64,000 nucleotides of DNA from CADEDH01 sp041394285. Lineage in GTDB: Bacteria; Actinomycetota; Acidimicrobiia; Acidimicrobiales; SZUA-35. Location of the stretch: positions 97,442 to 161,441 of the forward strand of contig JAWKIL010000012.1 of the NCBI GenBank assembly GCA_041394285.1, written 5' to 3'. Of this stretch, positions 42,603 to 52,552 are shown piece after piece. Position 1 is the stretch's first letter; each line of letters begins with the position of its first letter. A model generated the notes under the pieces. The model did no database searches. It had not been told where the DNA came from and saw only the letters and a program-made list of their open reading frames with translations. A program made the translations under genes and the position numbers.

Positions 42603-42872
42603 TCACTCCTCGACGTCGATGAAGATGCACTCGCCGGGGCACTCCTCGGCTGCCTCGATCACGCGATCGAGGCCGTCCTCGGGCACCCGGGCCATGCCCT
42701 CGGCGCCGGCCGGGTTGGCCTTGCCGTCGTACAGCTTCTCGGCACCGAAGTTCTCCGGAGCCTCTTTCACGTAGTAGAGGCCGTCGTCCTGACCGAAGAA
42801 GACGTCGGGCGCGATCTCGGCGCAGAGGCCGTCGCCCGTACACAGATCCTGGTCTATCCAGACCTTCACCAT
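42603..42872 (-). CDS. ferredoxin with three-Cys cluster motif
   Basis: An 89-residue single-cluster ferredoxin. The motif is C-T-G-D-G-L-C near residue 11 plus a third Cys in EECPGECIF, the arrangement of [3Fe-4S] or D-ligated [4Fe-4S] ferredoxins that feed cytochrome P450s and similar oxygenases. ATG 42872 has an AGGAG site. No P450 is adjacent; the Rieske oxygenase or other enzymes elsewhere are possible partners. A perfect hairpin follows the gene. Confidence 0.88.
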   Translation of the reverse strand: MVKVWIDQDLCTGDGLCAEIAPDVFFGQDDGLYYVKEAPENFGAEKLYDGKANPAGAEGMARVPEDGLDRVIEAAEECPGECIFIDVEE

Positions 42873-42992
42873 CGTTGTCAGCTCCTGTTTTTTGTTCCTG
42901 GCTACCGGGCGCCCGGACGACTGTCTCGGAACCGTTGCCACGGCGCACGTCTGCGCATGCTATCGAGCGGGGTTGCGTTTACGGTAAGACGG

Positions 42993-45284
42993 GTGACCAC
43001 GTCCCCCTCCGCCCTGTCGCCCGCGCTGGCCGACTTTCCAGCCCGTTATGCCCGTACCGCCCGCTTCACGCTGGGGACTCCTCGCAACCTGCGGGCGGTG
43101 GGGGGCGGCGGTCGCGTGTTGTTCTGCCGGTCCAAGGCATCCGAGGATCCGGTGCTGTGCCTGTGGGAGCTGGACGTGGCCCGCGGGACAGAGCGCCTCG
43201 TGGTGGATCCGGCCGCCCTGTTCGACCCGACGGCCAGCCTGCCCCCGGCCGAACGGGCCCGGCGGGAACGGGCCCGGGAGAGCGCGTCGGGGATCGTGAC
43301 CTACGCCACCGACGACGGCGCCACCCGGGCCTGCTTCGCGCTGGCCGGGGCCCTGTTCGTGGTGGATCTCGCGTCGGGGGCGGTGAGCGCGCCGGACGTG
43401 GCGGGCAGCGTGTACGACCCCCGTCTCAACGGTCCGGGCACCGCCGTGGCCTACGTCGACGGGGGCGACCTGCGGGTGGTGGAGCTCGACGGCCGCCTCC
43501 ACGGCTCGGCCGACCGGGTGCTGCGCTCCGATCCCGACCCGGCGGTGAGCTTCGGGCGGGCCGAGTTCGTGGCGGCCGAGGAGATGCAACGCCAGGCCGG
43601 CTACTGGTGGGCGCCCGACGGCCGGCGCCTGCTCGTGGCCCGGGTCGACGAGAACCCGGTGGCCACCTGGTGGATCGGCGACCCGGCCCATCCCGGGCGG
43701 GAGCCGCTGGTCGTCCGCTACCCGGCCGCCGGCACCGCCAACGCCACCGTGGGGCTGGAGCTGGTGGCGTTGGACGGCTCGGCCCAGCCCATCGACTGGA
43801 GCGAGGGCGGCCGCTACGAGTACCTGGCCGACGTGGTGTGGTCGGGCGACCGGCCCCCGCTGGTGGTGCGCCAGACCCGTGACCAGCGCACCGTGTCGAT
43901 CGCCGAGATCGACCCGGCCACCGGCGCCGTGGCCGAGCGGCGGGCCGTCACCGACGGGATCTGGGTGGAGCTGGTGGCCGGCTCACCCCGGTGGTGCGCC
44001 GCCGGGCTGCTGACGGTGGAGGATCAGGGGGCGGCCCGCCGCCTCGTGCTCGACGGCACCCCGCTCACCGGCGACGACCACCAGATCCGGGCCCTCCTGG
44101 GCCTGGCCGAGCGACCCGGCGGGGGCCAGGCGGCCGTGGTGTCGCTCACCGTGGGCGACGAGCCGGGCGAGATCCAGATCGGCCTGGTGCCACTGGCGGG
44201 GGCGGCCGGGGCCGATGGCGGGCCCGACCCGGCGTCGCTGGAGCTGCTGACCACCGCCCCGGGGGTCCACGGGGGCGTGGTCGACGGGGCCACGGTGGTG
44301 CTCACGGCCACCGGGCCCGAGCCGGGGCCGGCCCGGATCACGGTCCACCGCCTGGATGGCCCCGGGAGCTCGGCGCCGGGCGAGGCGGTGGCCACCATCA
44401 CCGACCACGGGGTGCAGGCCGGTTTCGCCGCCGCCCCCCTGTTCTGCCGCCTGGGGGCCGACGAGCTGCCCAGCGCCCTGTTCCTGCCCTCGGACCACGA
44501 CGGCTCGTCTCCCCTGCCGGTCCTGCTCGACCCCTACGGCGGCCCCCACGCCCAGCGGGTGCTGAAGAACCACAACCCCCACCTGGTGTCCCGCTGGTTC
44601 GCCGAGCACGGCTACGCCGTGGTGGTGACCGACGGGCGGGGCACCCCGGGCCGGGGCCCGGCCTGGGAGCGGGCCGTACGGGGCGACCTGGCCGGGCCGG
44701 CGCTCGACGACCAGCTGGCCGCCCTCGACGCGGCGCTGGAGCGCCATCCGTTCCTCGACGCCAGCCGGGTGGCCATCCGGGGCTGGTCGTTCGGCGGCTA
44801 CCTGGCCGCCCTGGCCCTGCTGTCCCGGCCCGACCGGTTCGCCAGCGCCGTGGCCGGGGCCCCGGTGACCGACTGGCGCCTGTACGACACCCATTACACC
44901 GAGCGCTATCTGGGCCACCCGGCCCAGCACCCGGAGCACTACCGCCGCAGCAACCTGTGGTGGGAGGGCGAAGGCAACGACGCCACCGGGCTGGAGCTGG
45001 CCCCGCTCACCCGGCCCTTGCTGCTCATCCACGGCCTGGCCGACGACAACGTGGTGGCGGCCCACACCCTGCGGTTCAGCACCGCCCTGCTGTCGGCCGG
45101 GTACCCCCACCGGGTCCTGCCCCTGTCGGGCGTGACCCACATGACGCCCCAGGTGGCGGTGGCCGAGAACCTGCTGCGGCTCCAGCTCGCCTTCCTCGAC
45201 GAGACCCTGGCCACTCCGACGCCCCCGGCACCCCAGACACCTCCGCCGTCTCCCGGGTCGGCGCCAGCGGCGGCCGATCGGTGA
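42993..45284 (+). CDS. S9 family prolyl oligopeptidase/dipeptidyl-peptidase IV-like
   Basis: A 763-residue serine peptidase. An N-terminal beta-propeller (about 30-480) contains the E-E motif (AAEEMQRQAGYWW) that in dipeptidyl-peptidase IV binds the substrate amino end. The alpha/beta-hydrolase domain has nucleophile S599 in GWSFGGYLAAL, acid in HGLADDNVV and His in GVTHMTPQ. No signal peptide, so it is cytoplasmic and probably recycles peptides. GTG 42993 is the start. The GTPase RsgA gene follows seven bases after its stop, suggesting co-transcription. Confidence 0.92.
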   Translation: MTTSPSALSPALADFPARYARTARFTLGTPRNLRAVGGGGRVLFCRSKASEDPVLCLWELDVARGTERLVVDPAALFDPTASLPPAERARRERARESASGIVTYATDDGATRACFALAGALFVVDLASGAVSAPDVAGSVYDPRLNGPGTAVAYVDGGDLRVVELDGRLHGSADRVLRSDPDPAVSFGRAEFVAAEEMQRQAGYWWAPDGRRLLVARVDENPVATWWIGDPAHPGREPLVVRYPAAGTANATVGLELVALDGSAQPIDWSEGGRYEYLADVVWSGDRPPLVVRQTRDQRTVSIAEIDPATGAVAERRAVTDGIWVELVAGSPRWCAAGLLTVEDQGAARRLVLDGTPLTGDDHQIRALLGLAERPGGGQAAVVSLTVGDEPGEIQIGLVPLAGAAGADGGPDPASLELLTTAPGVHGGVVDGATVVLTATGPEPGPARITVHRLDGPGSSAPGEAVATITDHGVQAGFAAAPLFCRLGADELPSALFLPSDHDGSSPLPVLLDPYGGPHAQRVLKNHNPHLVSRWFAEHGYAVVVTDGRGTPGRGPAWERAVRGDLAGPALDDQLAALDAALERHPFLDASRVAIRGWSFGGYLAALALLSRPDRFASAVAGAPVTDWRLYDTHYTERYLGHPAQHPEHYRRSNLWWEGEGNDATGLELAPLTRPLLLIHGLADDNVVAAHTLRFSTALLSAGYPHRVLPLSGVTHMTPQVAVAENLLRLQLAFLDETLATPTPPAPQTPPPSPGSAPAAADR

Positions 45285-45291
45285 GCTGACC

Positions 45292-46431
45292 ATGGCCGCC
45301 GCCCCCGCCATCGACGATCTGGCCCAGCTCACGCCGACGCTGGCCTCGCTGGGGTGGACCGAGCGCCTCGACCAGTGGGCCGACGACGTGGGCCCGGCCC
45401 TGGCCGAGGCCGGGGAGGGCCCGCTGGTGAAGGGGCGGCTGGCCCGGGTGAACCGGGGGTTCTCGCTCGTGTACATCGGGGGAGACGCCCTGCTGGCGGC
45501 GTCGGGCACCGGGCGGACCGGGTTGGGCGACGCCCCCGCCACCGGCGACTTCGCCCTCGTGCGCATCGACCCCCGGGACGGCCCGATCCTGGTGGCCCTG
45601 GCCGAGCGGACCACGGCGCTGTGCCGGCGGGCGCCGGGCCGACTGCCCGAGCCCCAGGTGCTGGCGGCCAACATCGACGTGGTGCTGGTCATGCACGGCC
45701 TCGACCGGGAGCTGAACCTGCGGCGCCTGGAGCGCCAGCTCGTGGTGGCCTGGCAGTCCGGGGCCCGCCCGGTGGTGGTGCTGACCAAGGCCGACGCGGT
45801 CGACGACCCCGAGGCGGCGGCGGCCGAGCTGGCCGGCGTGGCCGAGGGGGTGGAGGTGCTGCCCCTGTCGGTGGTGACCGACCACAACCTGGACCGCCTG
45901 CGGGGCCTGGTGGCCCCGGGGCAGACGATGGCTCTGCTCGGCGTGTCCGGCATCGGCAAGTCGACCCTGGTCAACCGGTTGTCGAACGGGCAGGTGCAGC
46001 GCACCGGCGAGGTGCGGGCCGGCGACCACAAGGGCCGCCACACCACCGTGACCCGGGACCTGATCCCGCTGCCCGACGGCCGGCTGATGATCGACACCCC
46101 GGGGGTGCGGGAGATCGGGCTGTGGCAGGCCCACGACGGGTTGGCCAAGGCCTTCCCCGAGATCGACCGGGTGGGGGCCGGCTGCCGCTTCGCCGACTGC
46201 GAGCACCAGCAGGAACCGGGCTGTGCGGTGCGGGCGGCGGTGGCCCGGGGGCAGATCCCCCTCCGGCGCCTGGAGCACTACCGGGACCTGCTGGTGGAGC
46301 TCGTCACCCAGGACGACCAGATCGAGGACCGGGCCCGGCGCACCGAGGCCCGGGCCCGGGCCGAGGCGGAGGACCAGCGGGATCAGGTGCGGCCCAACCG
46401 CCGGGCCCGGGACCGGTCGCGGCGCAAATGA
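45292..46431 (+). CDS. rsgA: ribosome small-subunit GTPase RsgA
   Basis: A 379-residue circularly permuted GTPase that helps late 30S assembly. Order of motifs: OB-fold N-terminus (GRLARVNRGFSLVYIGGD), G4 (LTKADAVDD), G1/P-loop (LLGVSGIGKSTLVN, about residue 217), G2 (GRHTT), G3 (DTPGVREIGLW). The zinc finger CRFADCEHQQEPGC near 300 matches C-x-x-x-x-C-x-H-x-C type. The C-terminus is Arg/Glu-rich. ATG 45292 is the natural start. It is fused in no way to the peptidase but probably shares its transcript. Confidence 0.94.
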   Translation: MAAAPAIDDLAQLTPTLASLGWTERLDQWADDVGPALAEAGEGPLVKGRLARVNRGFSLVYIGGDALLAASGTGRTGLGDAPATGDFALVRIDPRDGPILVALAERTTALCRRAPGRLPEPQVLAANIDVVLVMHGLDRELNLRRLERQLVVAWQSGARPVVVLTKADAVDDPEAAAAELAGVAEGVEVLPLSVVTDHNLDRLRGLVAPGQTMALLGVSGIGKSTLVNRLSNGQVQRTGEVRAGDHKGRHTTVTRDLIPLPDGRLMIDTPGVREIGLWQAHDGLAKAFPEIDRVGAGCRFADCEHQQEPGCAVRAAVARGQIPLRRLEHYRDLLVELVTQDDQIEDRARRTEARARAEAEDQRDQVRPNRRARDRSRRK

Positions 46432-46599
46432 CCGCCGAATCTGCGATCTGTGGCGCCAGCGCGCAATCCGCAGCACCCCGCGCCACAGTTCGCCGGGTTT
46501 CGCCGACTACAGTGACCACTGGGCAGTAGCGCTGGGGATCCCTCAGGCCGGGGTGGTGGTTGAGCCATACTCGGACGCGGTTCGGAGGTTCCCCTAACG

Positions 46600-47130
46600 A
46601 TGCGAGCAGCGCGATATCTGTCGTCACGACGCCACCAGGCACTGATGCCTGCCCTGGGTGCCGCCCTGGGGCTCGGCCTGGTCCTCACCGGCTGCGGCCG
46701 GTCGGCTCCGCCCGACGCCCTGGGCGACCCCAGCGCCGACCCGTCGATCGCCGGCGTGTCGATCACCAGTCCCGACGCCGTGGTGTCCACCGCCCCCGGC
46801 GCGCTCGCCCCGGCCACCACGATCACCGGGGCGGCGGGGTCCACCACCACCCCGTTGTCACAGCCCCCGGCGGTGGTGGGGCCGGCCGGGAACACCCCGG
46901 CCGCCCTCAGCCCGGCGGCGGCCGGGGCCACCGCCTATGTGGTGGAGGACGGCGACACCCTGTCGGGCATCGCCTCCAAGTTCGGGATCTCCACCCGGTC
47001 GGTGGCGGCGGCCAACGGGATCTCCGACCCCAACACCCTCAAGCCGGGCCAGCAGCTCATGATCCCGGCGCCGCCGGCGAGCGTGCCGGTGACGGTGGAG
47101 CAGGTCACGCCGACCACCCGGCCCCAGTAG
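46600..47130 (+). CDS. LysM-domain lipoprotein
   Basis: A 176-residue lipoprotein. Signal peptide with lipobox LVLTGC (Cys at about 33), a Thr/Ala/Pro-rich spacer, and one LysM domain (about 112-158: VVEDGDTLSGIASKFGISTRSVAAANGI, then LKPGQQLMIP). LysM binds peptidoglycan, so the protein tethers to the wall from the membrane. No enzymatic domain follows. The 168-bp upstream spacer holds no gene. Confidence 0.88.
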   Translation: MRAARYLSSRRHQALMPALGAALGLGLVLTGCGRSAPPDALGDPSADPSIAGVSITSPDAVVSTAPGALAPATTITGAAGSTTTPLSQPPAVVGPAGNTPAALSPAAAGATAYVVEDGDTLSGIASKFGISTRSVAAANGISDPNTLKPGQQLMIPAPPASVPVTVEQVTPTTRPQ

Positions 47131-47241
47131 CGGCAACGACCCTCGTCACGCCGGATAGCCGATAAACCCGACCAGCTTAGTTAGGTTTTCTGCTGCGGAT
47201 CCGGTACAACTGGAACCGCAGGCTCGACGAAAGGCGCACCC

Positions 47242-47880
47242 ATGTCCCTCCGGCTGGGAGACATCGCTCCCGATTTCACCGCTGACACCACCGAAGGCGA
47301 GATCTCGTTCCACGACTGGAAGAGCGGGTCGTGGGCCGTGCTGTTCTCCCACCCGAAAGACTTCACCCCGGTGTGCACCACCGAGCTGGGCTACACGGCC
47401 AAGCTGAAGGACGAGTTCGCCAAGCGCAACGCCAAGGTGCTCGCCCTCAGCGTCGACTCGGTGGCCGACCACAAGAGCTGGGTGGGCGACATCGAGGAGA
47501 CCCAGGGCCAGGCGGTCAACTTCCCGATCATCGGCGACACCGACCGCAACGTGGCCACGCTCTACGACATGATCCACCCCAACGCCAACGACACCCTCAC
47601 GGTGCGCTCGGTGTTCGTGATCGACCCCAACAACAAGGTGCGTCTCACGATCACCTACCCGGCCTCCACCGGCCGCAACTTCGACGAGATCCTCCGGGTA
47701 CTCGACTCGCTGCAGCTCACCGACGGCTACAAGGTGGCCACCCCGGTGAACTGGAAGCACGGCGACGACGTGATCGTGGCGCCGGCCCTGTCCGACGAGG
47801 AGGCCACCGCCCTGTTCCCCGCCGGCTTCGACAAGAAGAAGCCCTACCTGCGGCTCACCAAGCAGCCCAACCTGCAGTAG
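47242..47880 (+). CDS. 1-Cys peroxiredoxin (Prx6 type)
   Basis: A 212-residue peroxide-reducing enzyme. The peroxidatic Cys is in DFTPVCTTELG near residue 45; no resolving Cys of the 2-Cys kind is seen. The family-typical C-terminus is present (KHGDDVIVAPALSDEEA, KPYLRLTKQPNL). It detoxifies H2O2 and organic peroxides in the cytoplasm. A GAAAGG site precedes ATG 47242. The upstream segment TTAGTTAGGTTTTC (about 47178-47191) vaguely recalls a DtxR-type iron box; too weak to call. Confidence 0.95.
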   Translation: MSLRLGDIAPDFTADTTEGEISFHDWKSGSWAVLFSHPKDFTPVCTTELGYTAKLKDEFAKRNAKVLALSVDSVADHKSWVGDIEETQGQAVNFPIIGDTDRNVATLYDMIHPNANDTLTVRSVFVIDPNNKVRLTITYPASTGRNFDEILRVLDSLQLTDGYKVATPVNWKHGDDVIVAPALSDEEATALFPAGFDKKKPYLRLTKQPNLQ

Positions 47881-47955
47881 GGCCCGCCGCCTGATCGCCC
47901 GATCAACCGCCGGCTCGCTCCGCGCCGCCCGGCCGCCCCGGCCGCCCCGGCCGGC

Positions 47956-50900
47956 TCAGGCCGAGCTGGGAGTGGCGGGACGGGCGATCAGGGTCCAGGC
48001 CGTGGTCCAGCCGACGGGGTCCATACCGCCGTCGCGCACGGCCTGCTCGGCCTCCACCACCGACCCCGCACCGTAGAGGGCGGCCACCAGGTCGACCAGC
48101 AGCCGGGTGGGCTGGTCGTCGGTGCGCTCCACCACGGCCCGGGCGTCGGCCAGGGCGGCATCGCGTCCGGCCTGGTCGCCGGCCCGGGTACGAAGCCCGG
48201 CCCGAGTCAACAGGGCGTAGATCCGGTCCAGATAGGTGGCCGTGCCGGCGAGGGTGCGCCCGGCCAGGCGCTCGGCCTCGTCGAGGCGCCCCTGGGCCGC
48301 CGCCACCAAGGCCCCCACCGCGTCGGCGAAGTAGCCGACGGTGCCGGTGGAGGCGTCCTGCACCCAGCGGAGCTGGCTGGCCGCCTCGGCCACCGACCCC
48401 CGCTGGAGCATGGCCAGCGCCAGGGAGACGATCAGGTCTATCTCGCCCACCACCCCGGGGTCTTCGTGCAGGCTCTCGAACCGGGCGGCCCAGCGGATGG
48501 CCCGCTCCGGCTCACCCAGGCGGGCGGCCGAGGCGGTGTTGGAGCTGACGGCCCGGCGGCGGCTCTCGCTGTCGTCGGCCACGTCGGCCAGCGAATAGGC
48601 CTCGAGCAGCAGCTCGGTACCGTCCTCGATCCGCCCCAGCGCGGTCAGGGCCCGCCCCTGGAGGGCCCGGGCCTGCACCCCGAGGGTGGAGTCGTCGAGC
48701 CGGTCGGCCACGTCGCGGGCTTCCTGGGCCAGGTTGAAGGCCATCTGGGCCCGGCCCGACCACAGGTGGAGGGCGGCGTCGAGGTTCAGCATGATCCCCT
48801 CGGTCCAAGGATCGCCCCGGCGCCGGGTCTCGGGGAGCACGGTGTCGACCAGCAGCTGGGCCTCGTCCCAGGCCCCGGTGTGGAAGGCCACCCAGGCCAG
48901 CACCCCCTGGGCCCACACGATCCCGGCCTGATCGTCGATCTCGCTGAAGATGTCGATGGCCTGCTCCACCAGGGCCCGGGCCTCGCCCACCCGGCCCAGG
49001 CGGAAGGCGTGCCAGGCCAGGGTCTGCAGGGTCCACGCCTCGCCCCGGCGGTCGCCGGCGGCCAGGGCCACCGCCCGGGAGCTCTCCAGGGCCTGGCGGG
49101 CCAGGGCATCGTGGCCCCGGACCATCTCGGTCATGCCCAGCAGGCGCAGAGCCAGCGCCTGCTGGTCGGTCACGTTGAAGGCGGCCAGGCGATCGGCCGC
49201 CTCCCGCAGGCGGGCCGCCGCCAGGTCGAGATCCCCGGCCTTGCGATCGACGTCGCCCCGCACCAGCAGCGCCTTGGCCGACGTGACCGGATCGAGGTCG
49301 GCCAACGCCTCCAGCCGGTCGAGGTCGGCCCGGGCCCCGGCGATGTCGTGCATCTCGGTGCGGGCCTTGGCCCGGCCGTAGACGAAGCAGGCCAGGGCGG
49401 CGTCGTCGGTGGCCAGGGCCACGCCCGAGTCGTACCAGCGGGCGGCCTGGCGGGGCTCACCGGCGATCAGGGCCCGCTCCCCCGCCTGGTCCAGCCAGTT
49501 CAGGGCCCGGCTGACGACGTCGATCCGGTCGATCCCCGGTACCAGCGCCACCTCGGCCGACAGCTGGGCCGCCGCCCGGTAGTGCTCGGCGATGGCCACC
49601 GCCACCGAGTTGCGCACCATCGGTCCCTGGCTCTTCTCCAGGTACTGGGCGATCCCGAAGTGCTGCAACGCCCGGGTGGTCTTGGTCAGCCGCCCGTACA
49701 CGACGTCGCGCACCAGATCCGACCGGAAGCGGTAGCGGGTGCCGTCGAGGTCGAGCAGGTCTTTCTCCACCAGCCGGTTGAGGTCGGCCAGCACGTCGTC
49801 GCTGCCCCGCATCTCGTGGGCCAGGGTCACCAGGGCCTCCACCGCACCGGTGCGGCCCAGCACCGAGGCGTCCTCCAGGAGCGACCGCTCGCCCTGATCG
49901 AGCTCGTCGAGCCGGGCGGCGATGATCCCCCGCAGGGTGGCCGGCAGATCGTCGGGGTCGGTGTCGGCCCGGCTCAGCGGGGTGAGACCCCGCTTGACCA
50001 CCAGCCCCGCCAGCTCCTCCAGGAACAGCGGGTTGCCGGCCCCCCGGTCCACCAGGTCGGCCACGGCGTTGGGGGCGATCTCCAGGCCCAGCTCGTTGAG
50101 CAGGGCGGCGGCCGACAGATCGTCGAGAGGGCCGAGCTGGATGACCGACAACCCGTAGCGGCGGCCCCGGGGGGCCAGCTCGTCGTCGCCGCCGCCCCGG
50201 GAGGTGGCCACCAGCATCAGGCGGTGCCGGGCCAGCTCGGTGAGCAGGTGATCGACGAGCTCCCACACCGCCGCCGCCGCCCAATGCATGTCGGACAGCA
50301 CCATCACCACCGGGCTGTGCGCCAGGTCGGTCTCCAGCACCGTGGTGAAGGCCAGCTTCACCTCCGACCGGTTGCGGTTGCGGTCGCCGCCCCGCAGGGG
50401 GGTGTCGTACCCCAGGGCGTGGAGCAGGGCGGTGGCCGTGCGGTCCAGATCCCGGGCCGAGGCGGCGTCGAGCCGGGCGGCCAGGGCCGGGCGCAGGATG
50501 CTCTCGGCCCGGTCCATCTCGGCGTCCGGTGGGATGTCGAACAGCTGGCGGATGAGGTCGGCGATCGGCCACCACACGTTGGCCTCGCCGTAGGGGAGGC
50601 ACCGGCCCTCGATGACCTCGGCCCCGAAGGTCAGCTCCATCGAGTGGGCCGCCTCGGACGCCAGACGGGTCTTGCCCATGCCGGCTTCCCCCACCACCAG
50701 GGCGAGCTGGGCCCGGGAGCCGTCGATGGCCAGCCGGGCCTGGGCCTCCAGCATGGCCAGCTCGTGGCGGCGGCCGACGAAGGCCACGCCCCGCTGGCGG
50801 TGCAGGCCGGGGGGCCGCAGGGCGGCCACCGCCACCCAGGCCTCGATCGGGCGCTCCCGGCCCCGGGCCGCCATCTCGCCCGCCGGCAGGTAGGCGATGG

Positions 50901-51444
50901 CGTCGCCGGTGGCGTTGCGGGTGGCCGCCCCCACCAGGGTCTGGCCGGGGTCGGCCAGGGTCTGGAGGCGCTGGGCCGAGTTCATCACGTCGCCCATGGC
51001 CGTGTAGTCGCCCCCGGCGGTGGTCGTGCCCACCAGCACCTCGCCCGTGTTGAGCCCGATCCGCATCCGGATCCGGGGCCCGGCGTCGTTCAACGAGGCG
51101 ATCGTCTCCTGCATGCGCAGGGCGGCCCGCACCGCCCGCTCGGCATCGTCCTCGTGGGCGATGGGCGCCCCGAACAGGGCGATGATGCCGTCGCCCAACA
51201 CCTTGTCGACCGCTCCGCCGAAGGCCCGGATGTCTCGGGCCAGGCGCTCGAAGGCCCGGTCCACCAGGTGCTTGACATCCTCCGGGTCCATGCCTTCGGC
51301 CAGTGAGGTGAAGCCCACGATGTCAGCGAACAGGACGGTGACGATCCGCCGTTCCTCGGTGGTGGCGGCCTGTGGTGCCCCGCAATGGGAGCAGAACCGG
51401 TCATCGACAGCTACCGGGCGCCCACAGGAAGCACAGGACATCAT
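47956..51444 (-). CDS. zinc-ribbon/class III nucleotide cyclase/AAA ATPase/TPR regulator
   Basis: A 1162-residue multidomain protein. An N-terminal zinc ribbon (CASCG...CSHCG) leads to a class III cyclase domain (about 32-200) with metal Asp in LFADIVGFTSLAE and KVLGDG, and N/R in MNSAQRL, so it should make cAMP or cGMP. An AAA-type ATPase (about 220-560, Walker A GEAGMGKT) and a long helical TPR part (600-1150) follow, as in STAND signalling ATPases. Many such proteins occur in Actinobacteria and Acidimicrobiia; ligands are unknown. It follows the Nei gene by eight bases. Confidence 0.9.
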   Translation of the reverse strand: MMSCASCGRPVAVDDRFCSHCGAPQAATTEERRIVTVLFADIVGFTSLAEGMDPEDVKHLVDRAFERLARDIRAFGGAVDKVLGDGIIALFGAPIAHEDDAERAVRAALRMQETIASLNDAGPRIRMRIGLNTGEVLVGTTTAGGDYTAMGDVMNSAQRLQTLADPGQTLVGAATRNATGDAIAYLPAGEMAARGRERPIEAWVAVAALRPPGLHRQRGVAFVGRRHELAMLEAQARLAIDGSRAQLALVVGEAGMGKTRLASEAAHSMELTFGAEVIEGRCLPYGEANVWWPIADLIRQLFDIPPDAEMDRAESILRPALAARLDAASARDLDRTATALLHALGYDTPLRGGDRNRNRSEVKLAFTTVLETDLAHSPVVMVLSDMHWAAAAVWELVDHLLTELARHRLMLVATSRGGGDDELAPRGRRYGLSVIQLGPLDDLSAAALLNELGLEIAPNAVADLVDRGAGNPLFLEELAGLVVKRGLTPLSRADTDPDDLPATLRGIIAARLDELDQGERSLLEDASVLGRTGAVEALVTLAHEMRGSDDVLADLNRLVEKDLLDLDGTRYRFRSDLVRDVVYGRLTKTTRALQHFGIAQYLEKSQGPMVRNSVAVAIAEHYRAAAQLSAEVALVPGIDRIDVVSRALNWLDQAGERALIAGEPRQAARWYDSGVALATDDAALACFVYGRAKARTEMHDIAGARADLDRLEALADLDPVTSAKALLVRGDVDRKAGDLDLAAARLREAADRLAAFNVTDQQALALRLLGMTEMVRGHDALARQALESSRAVALAAGDRRGEAWTLQTLAWHAFRLGRVGEARALVEQAIDIFSEIDDQAGIVWAQGVLAWVAFHTGAWDEAQLLVDTVLPETRRRGDPWTEGIMLNLDAALHLWSGRAQMAFNLAQEARDVADRLDDSTLGVQARALQGRALTALGRIEDGTELLLEAYSLADVADDSESRRRAVSSNTASAARLGEPERAIRWAARFESLHEDPGVVGEIDLIVSLALAMLQRGSVAEAASQLRWVQDASTGTVGYFADAVGALVAAAQGRLDEAERLAGRTLAGTATYLDRIYALLTRAGLRTRAGDQAGRDAALADARAVVERTDDQPTRLLVDLVAALYGAGSVVEAEQAVRDGGMDPVGWTTAWTLIARPATPSSA

Positions 51445-51452
51445 TTACCAGC

Positions 51453-52385
51453 CTACTTTCCGTACGCCGCCGGGCCCGCACCTTTGCGCTGGGCCGAGAC
51501 CCCCATCCCCGGGGTGGGGGCGGGAGCGGCGGCGGCGCCGGGGGCCGACTGGCAGGCCGGGCACCAGTAGGTGCTCCGGTGGTGGGGCCCGGTGAGGGCC
51601 CGCTCGATGGGGGTACCGCACCGTCGGCAGGGGCGGCCGGCCCGACCGTACACGGCCAGGCCGCCGGGCACGGTGACCCGGTCGGTGCGACCCGTGTTCG
51701 CCCGCAGCAGGCGGTGGGCGATCGTCGCCAGCTGGCGGCGCTGGCCGTCGTCGACGGCGGCCAGCGGGGTGGCGGGATGGAGGCCGGCGGCGGCCAGCAC
51801 CTCGCTCTTGTAGACGTTGCCCACCCCGCAGAACAGGCGCTGGTCGAGCAGGGCCGTGTCGAGCCTGGTGTCGGGGGCCACCAGGGTGCGCAGGCGGTGC
51901 AGGATCTCGGCCACATCGGCGTCGGGAAGCGCGGCGTCTTCCCGGCACAGGTCGGGCCCGAGGTGGGTTGGGCCGGGCGGGGCCTGGGCCGGGTCGGTTC
52001 GGGCCCGGACCGACGGCCGGTGGAGCACGGCGTGGGGGGCGGCGAAGCACACGGCCAGCCACTCGTCGGTGCCCACGACCACCCTGACCGTGGAGGGCGG
52101 CCGGCGCCAGCGCTCGCCGGGGCGGTAGAGGTGCCAGGAACCCGTCATCTTCATGTGGGTCTCGAGCACCGAGCCGTCGCCGAAGCGGATGAGGAGGTAC
52201 TTGCCCCGGGCTTCCACCGCTTCGATCAGGCTGCCAGGGCCGGGGGCCGCCGACCCCGCCGCGGGAGGCCCGGAGCGGCCGGGGCGGTCCAGCCCCCGGG
52301 GTGCGTCGAACCGGGTCAGCACCCGGCCCACCAGCGCACCAGCCAGCCGGCTGGCTGTGCGGTGGATCGTGTCTCCCTCGGGCAC
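51453..52385 (-). CDS. Fpg/Nei-family DNA glycosylase
   Basis: A 310-residue base-excision-repair enzyme. After removal of the initiator the N-terminus is P-E-G-D-T-I-H-R, with Pro as nucleophile and the catalytic Glu, closest to endonuclease VIII. Further residues: RGKYLLIRF, ETHMKMTGSW, CGVGNVYKSEVLAAAGLHP (helix-two-turn-helix) and the zinc finger C-R-R-C...C-P-A-C. It removes oxidised bases. GTG 52385 supplies the exact family start. It shares a transcript with the cyclase regulator, probably by chance or for stress response. Confidence 0.93.
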   Translation of the reverse strand: MPEGDTIHRTASRLAGALVGRVLTRFDAPRGLDRPGRSGPPAAGSAAPGPGSLIEAVEARGKYLLIRFGDGSVLETHMKMTGSWHLYRPGERWRRPPSTVRVVVGTDEWLAVCFAAPHAVLHRPSVRARTDPAQAPPGPTHLGPDLCREDAALPDADVAEILHRLRTLVAPDTRLDTALLDQRLFCGVGNVYKSEVLAAAGLHPATPLAAVDDGQRRQLATIAHRLLRANTGRTDRVTVPGGLAVYGRAGRPCRRCGTPIERALTGPHHRSTYWCPACQSAPGAAAAPAPTPGMGVSAQRKGAGPAAYGK

Positions 52386-52552
52386 CGCACCAGTGTGCCC
52401 GGTGGGAACGGCGCTTCGCCGGTGTGCCACCCGTCGCCTGCCGCCGCCCCGGGGATGGCCCCACCCCGGTCCGGGGCGGGCCCGGTGGCGGGCCCCGCCG
52501 GGGCCGTCGGGCTGGCATCGTGTCGGTGAGCACCTCCGCTACCGTCGAGCCC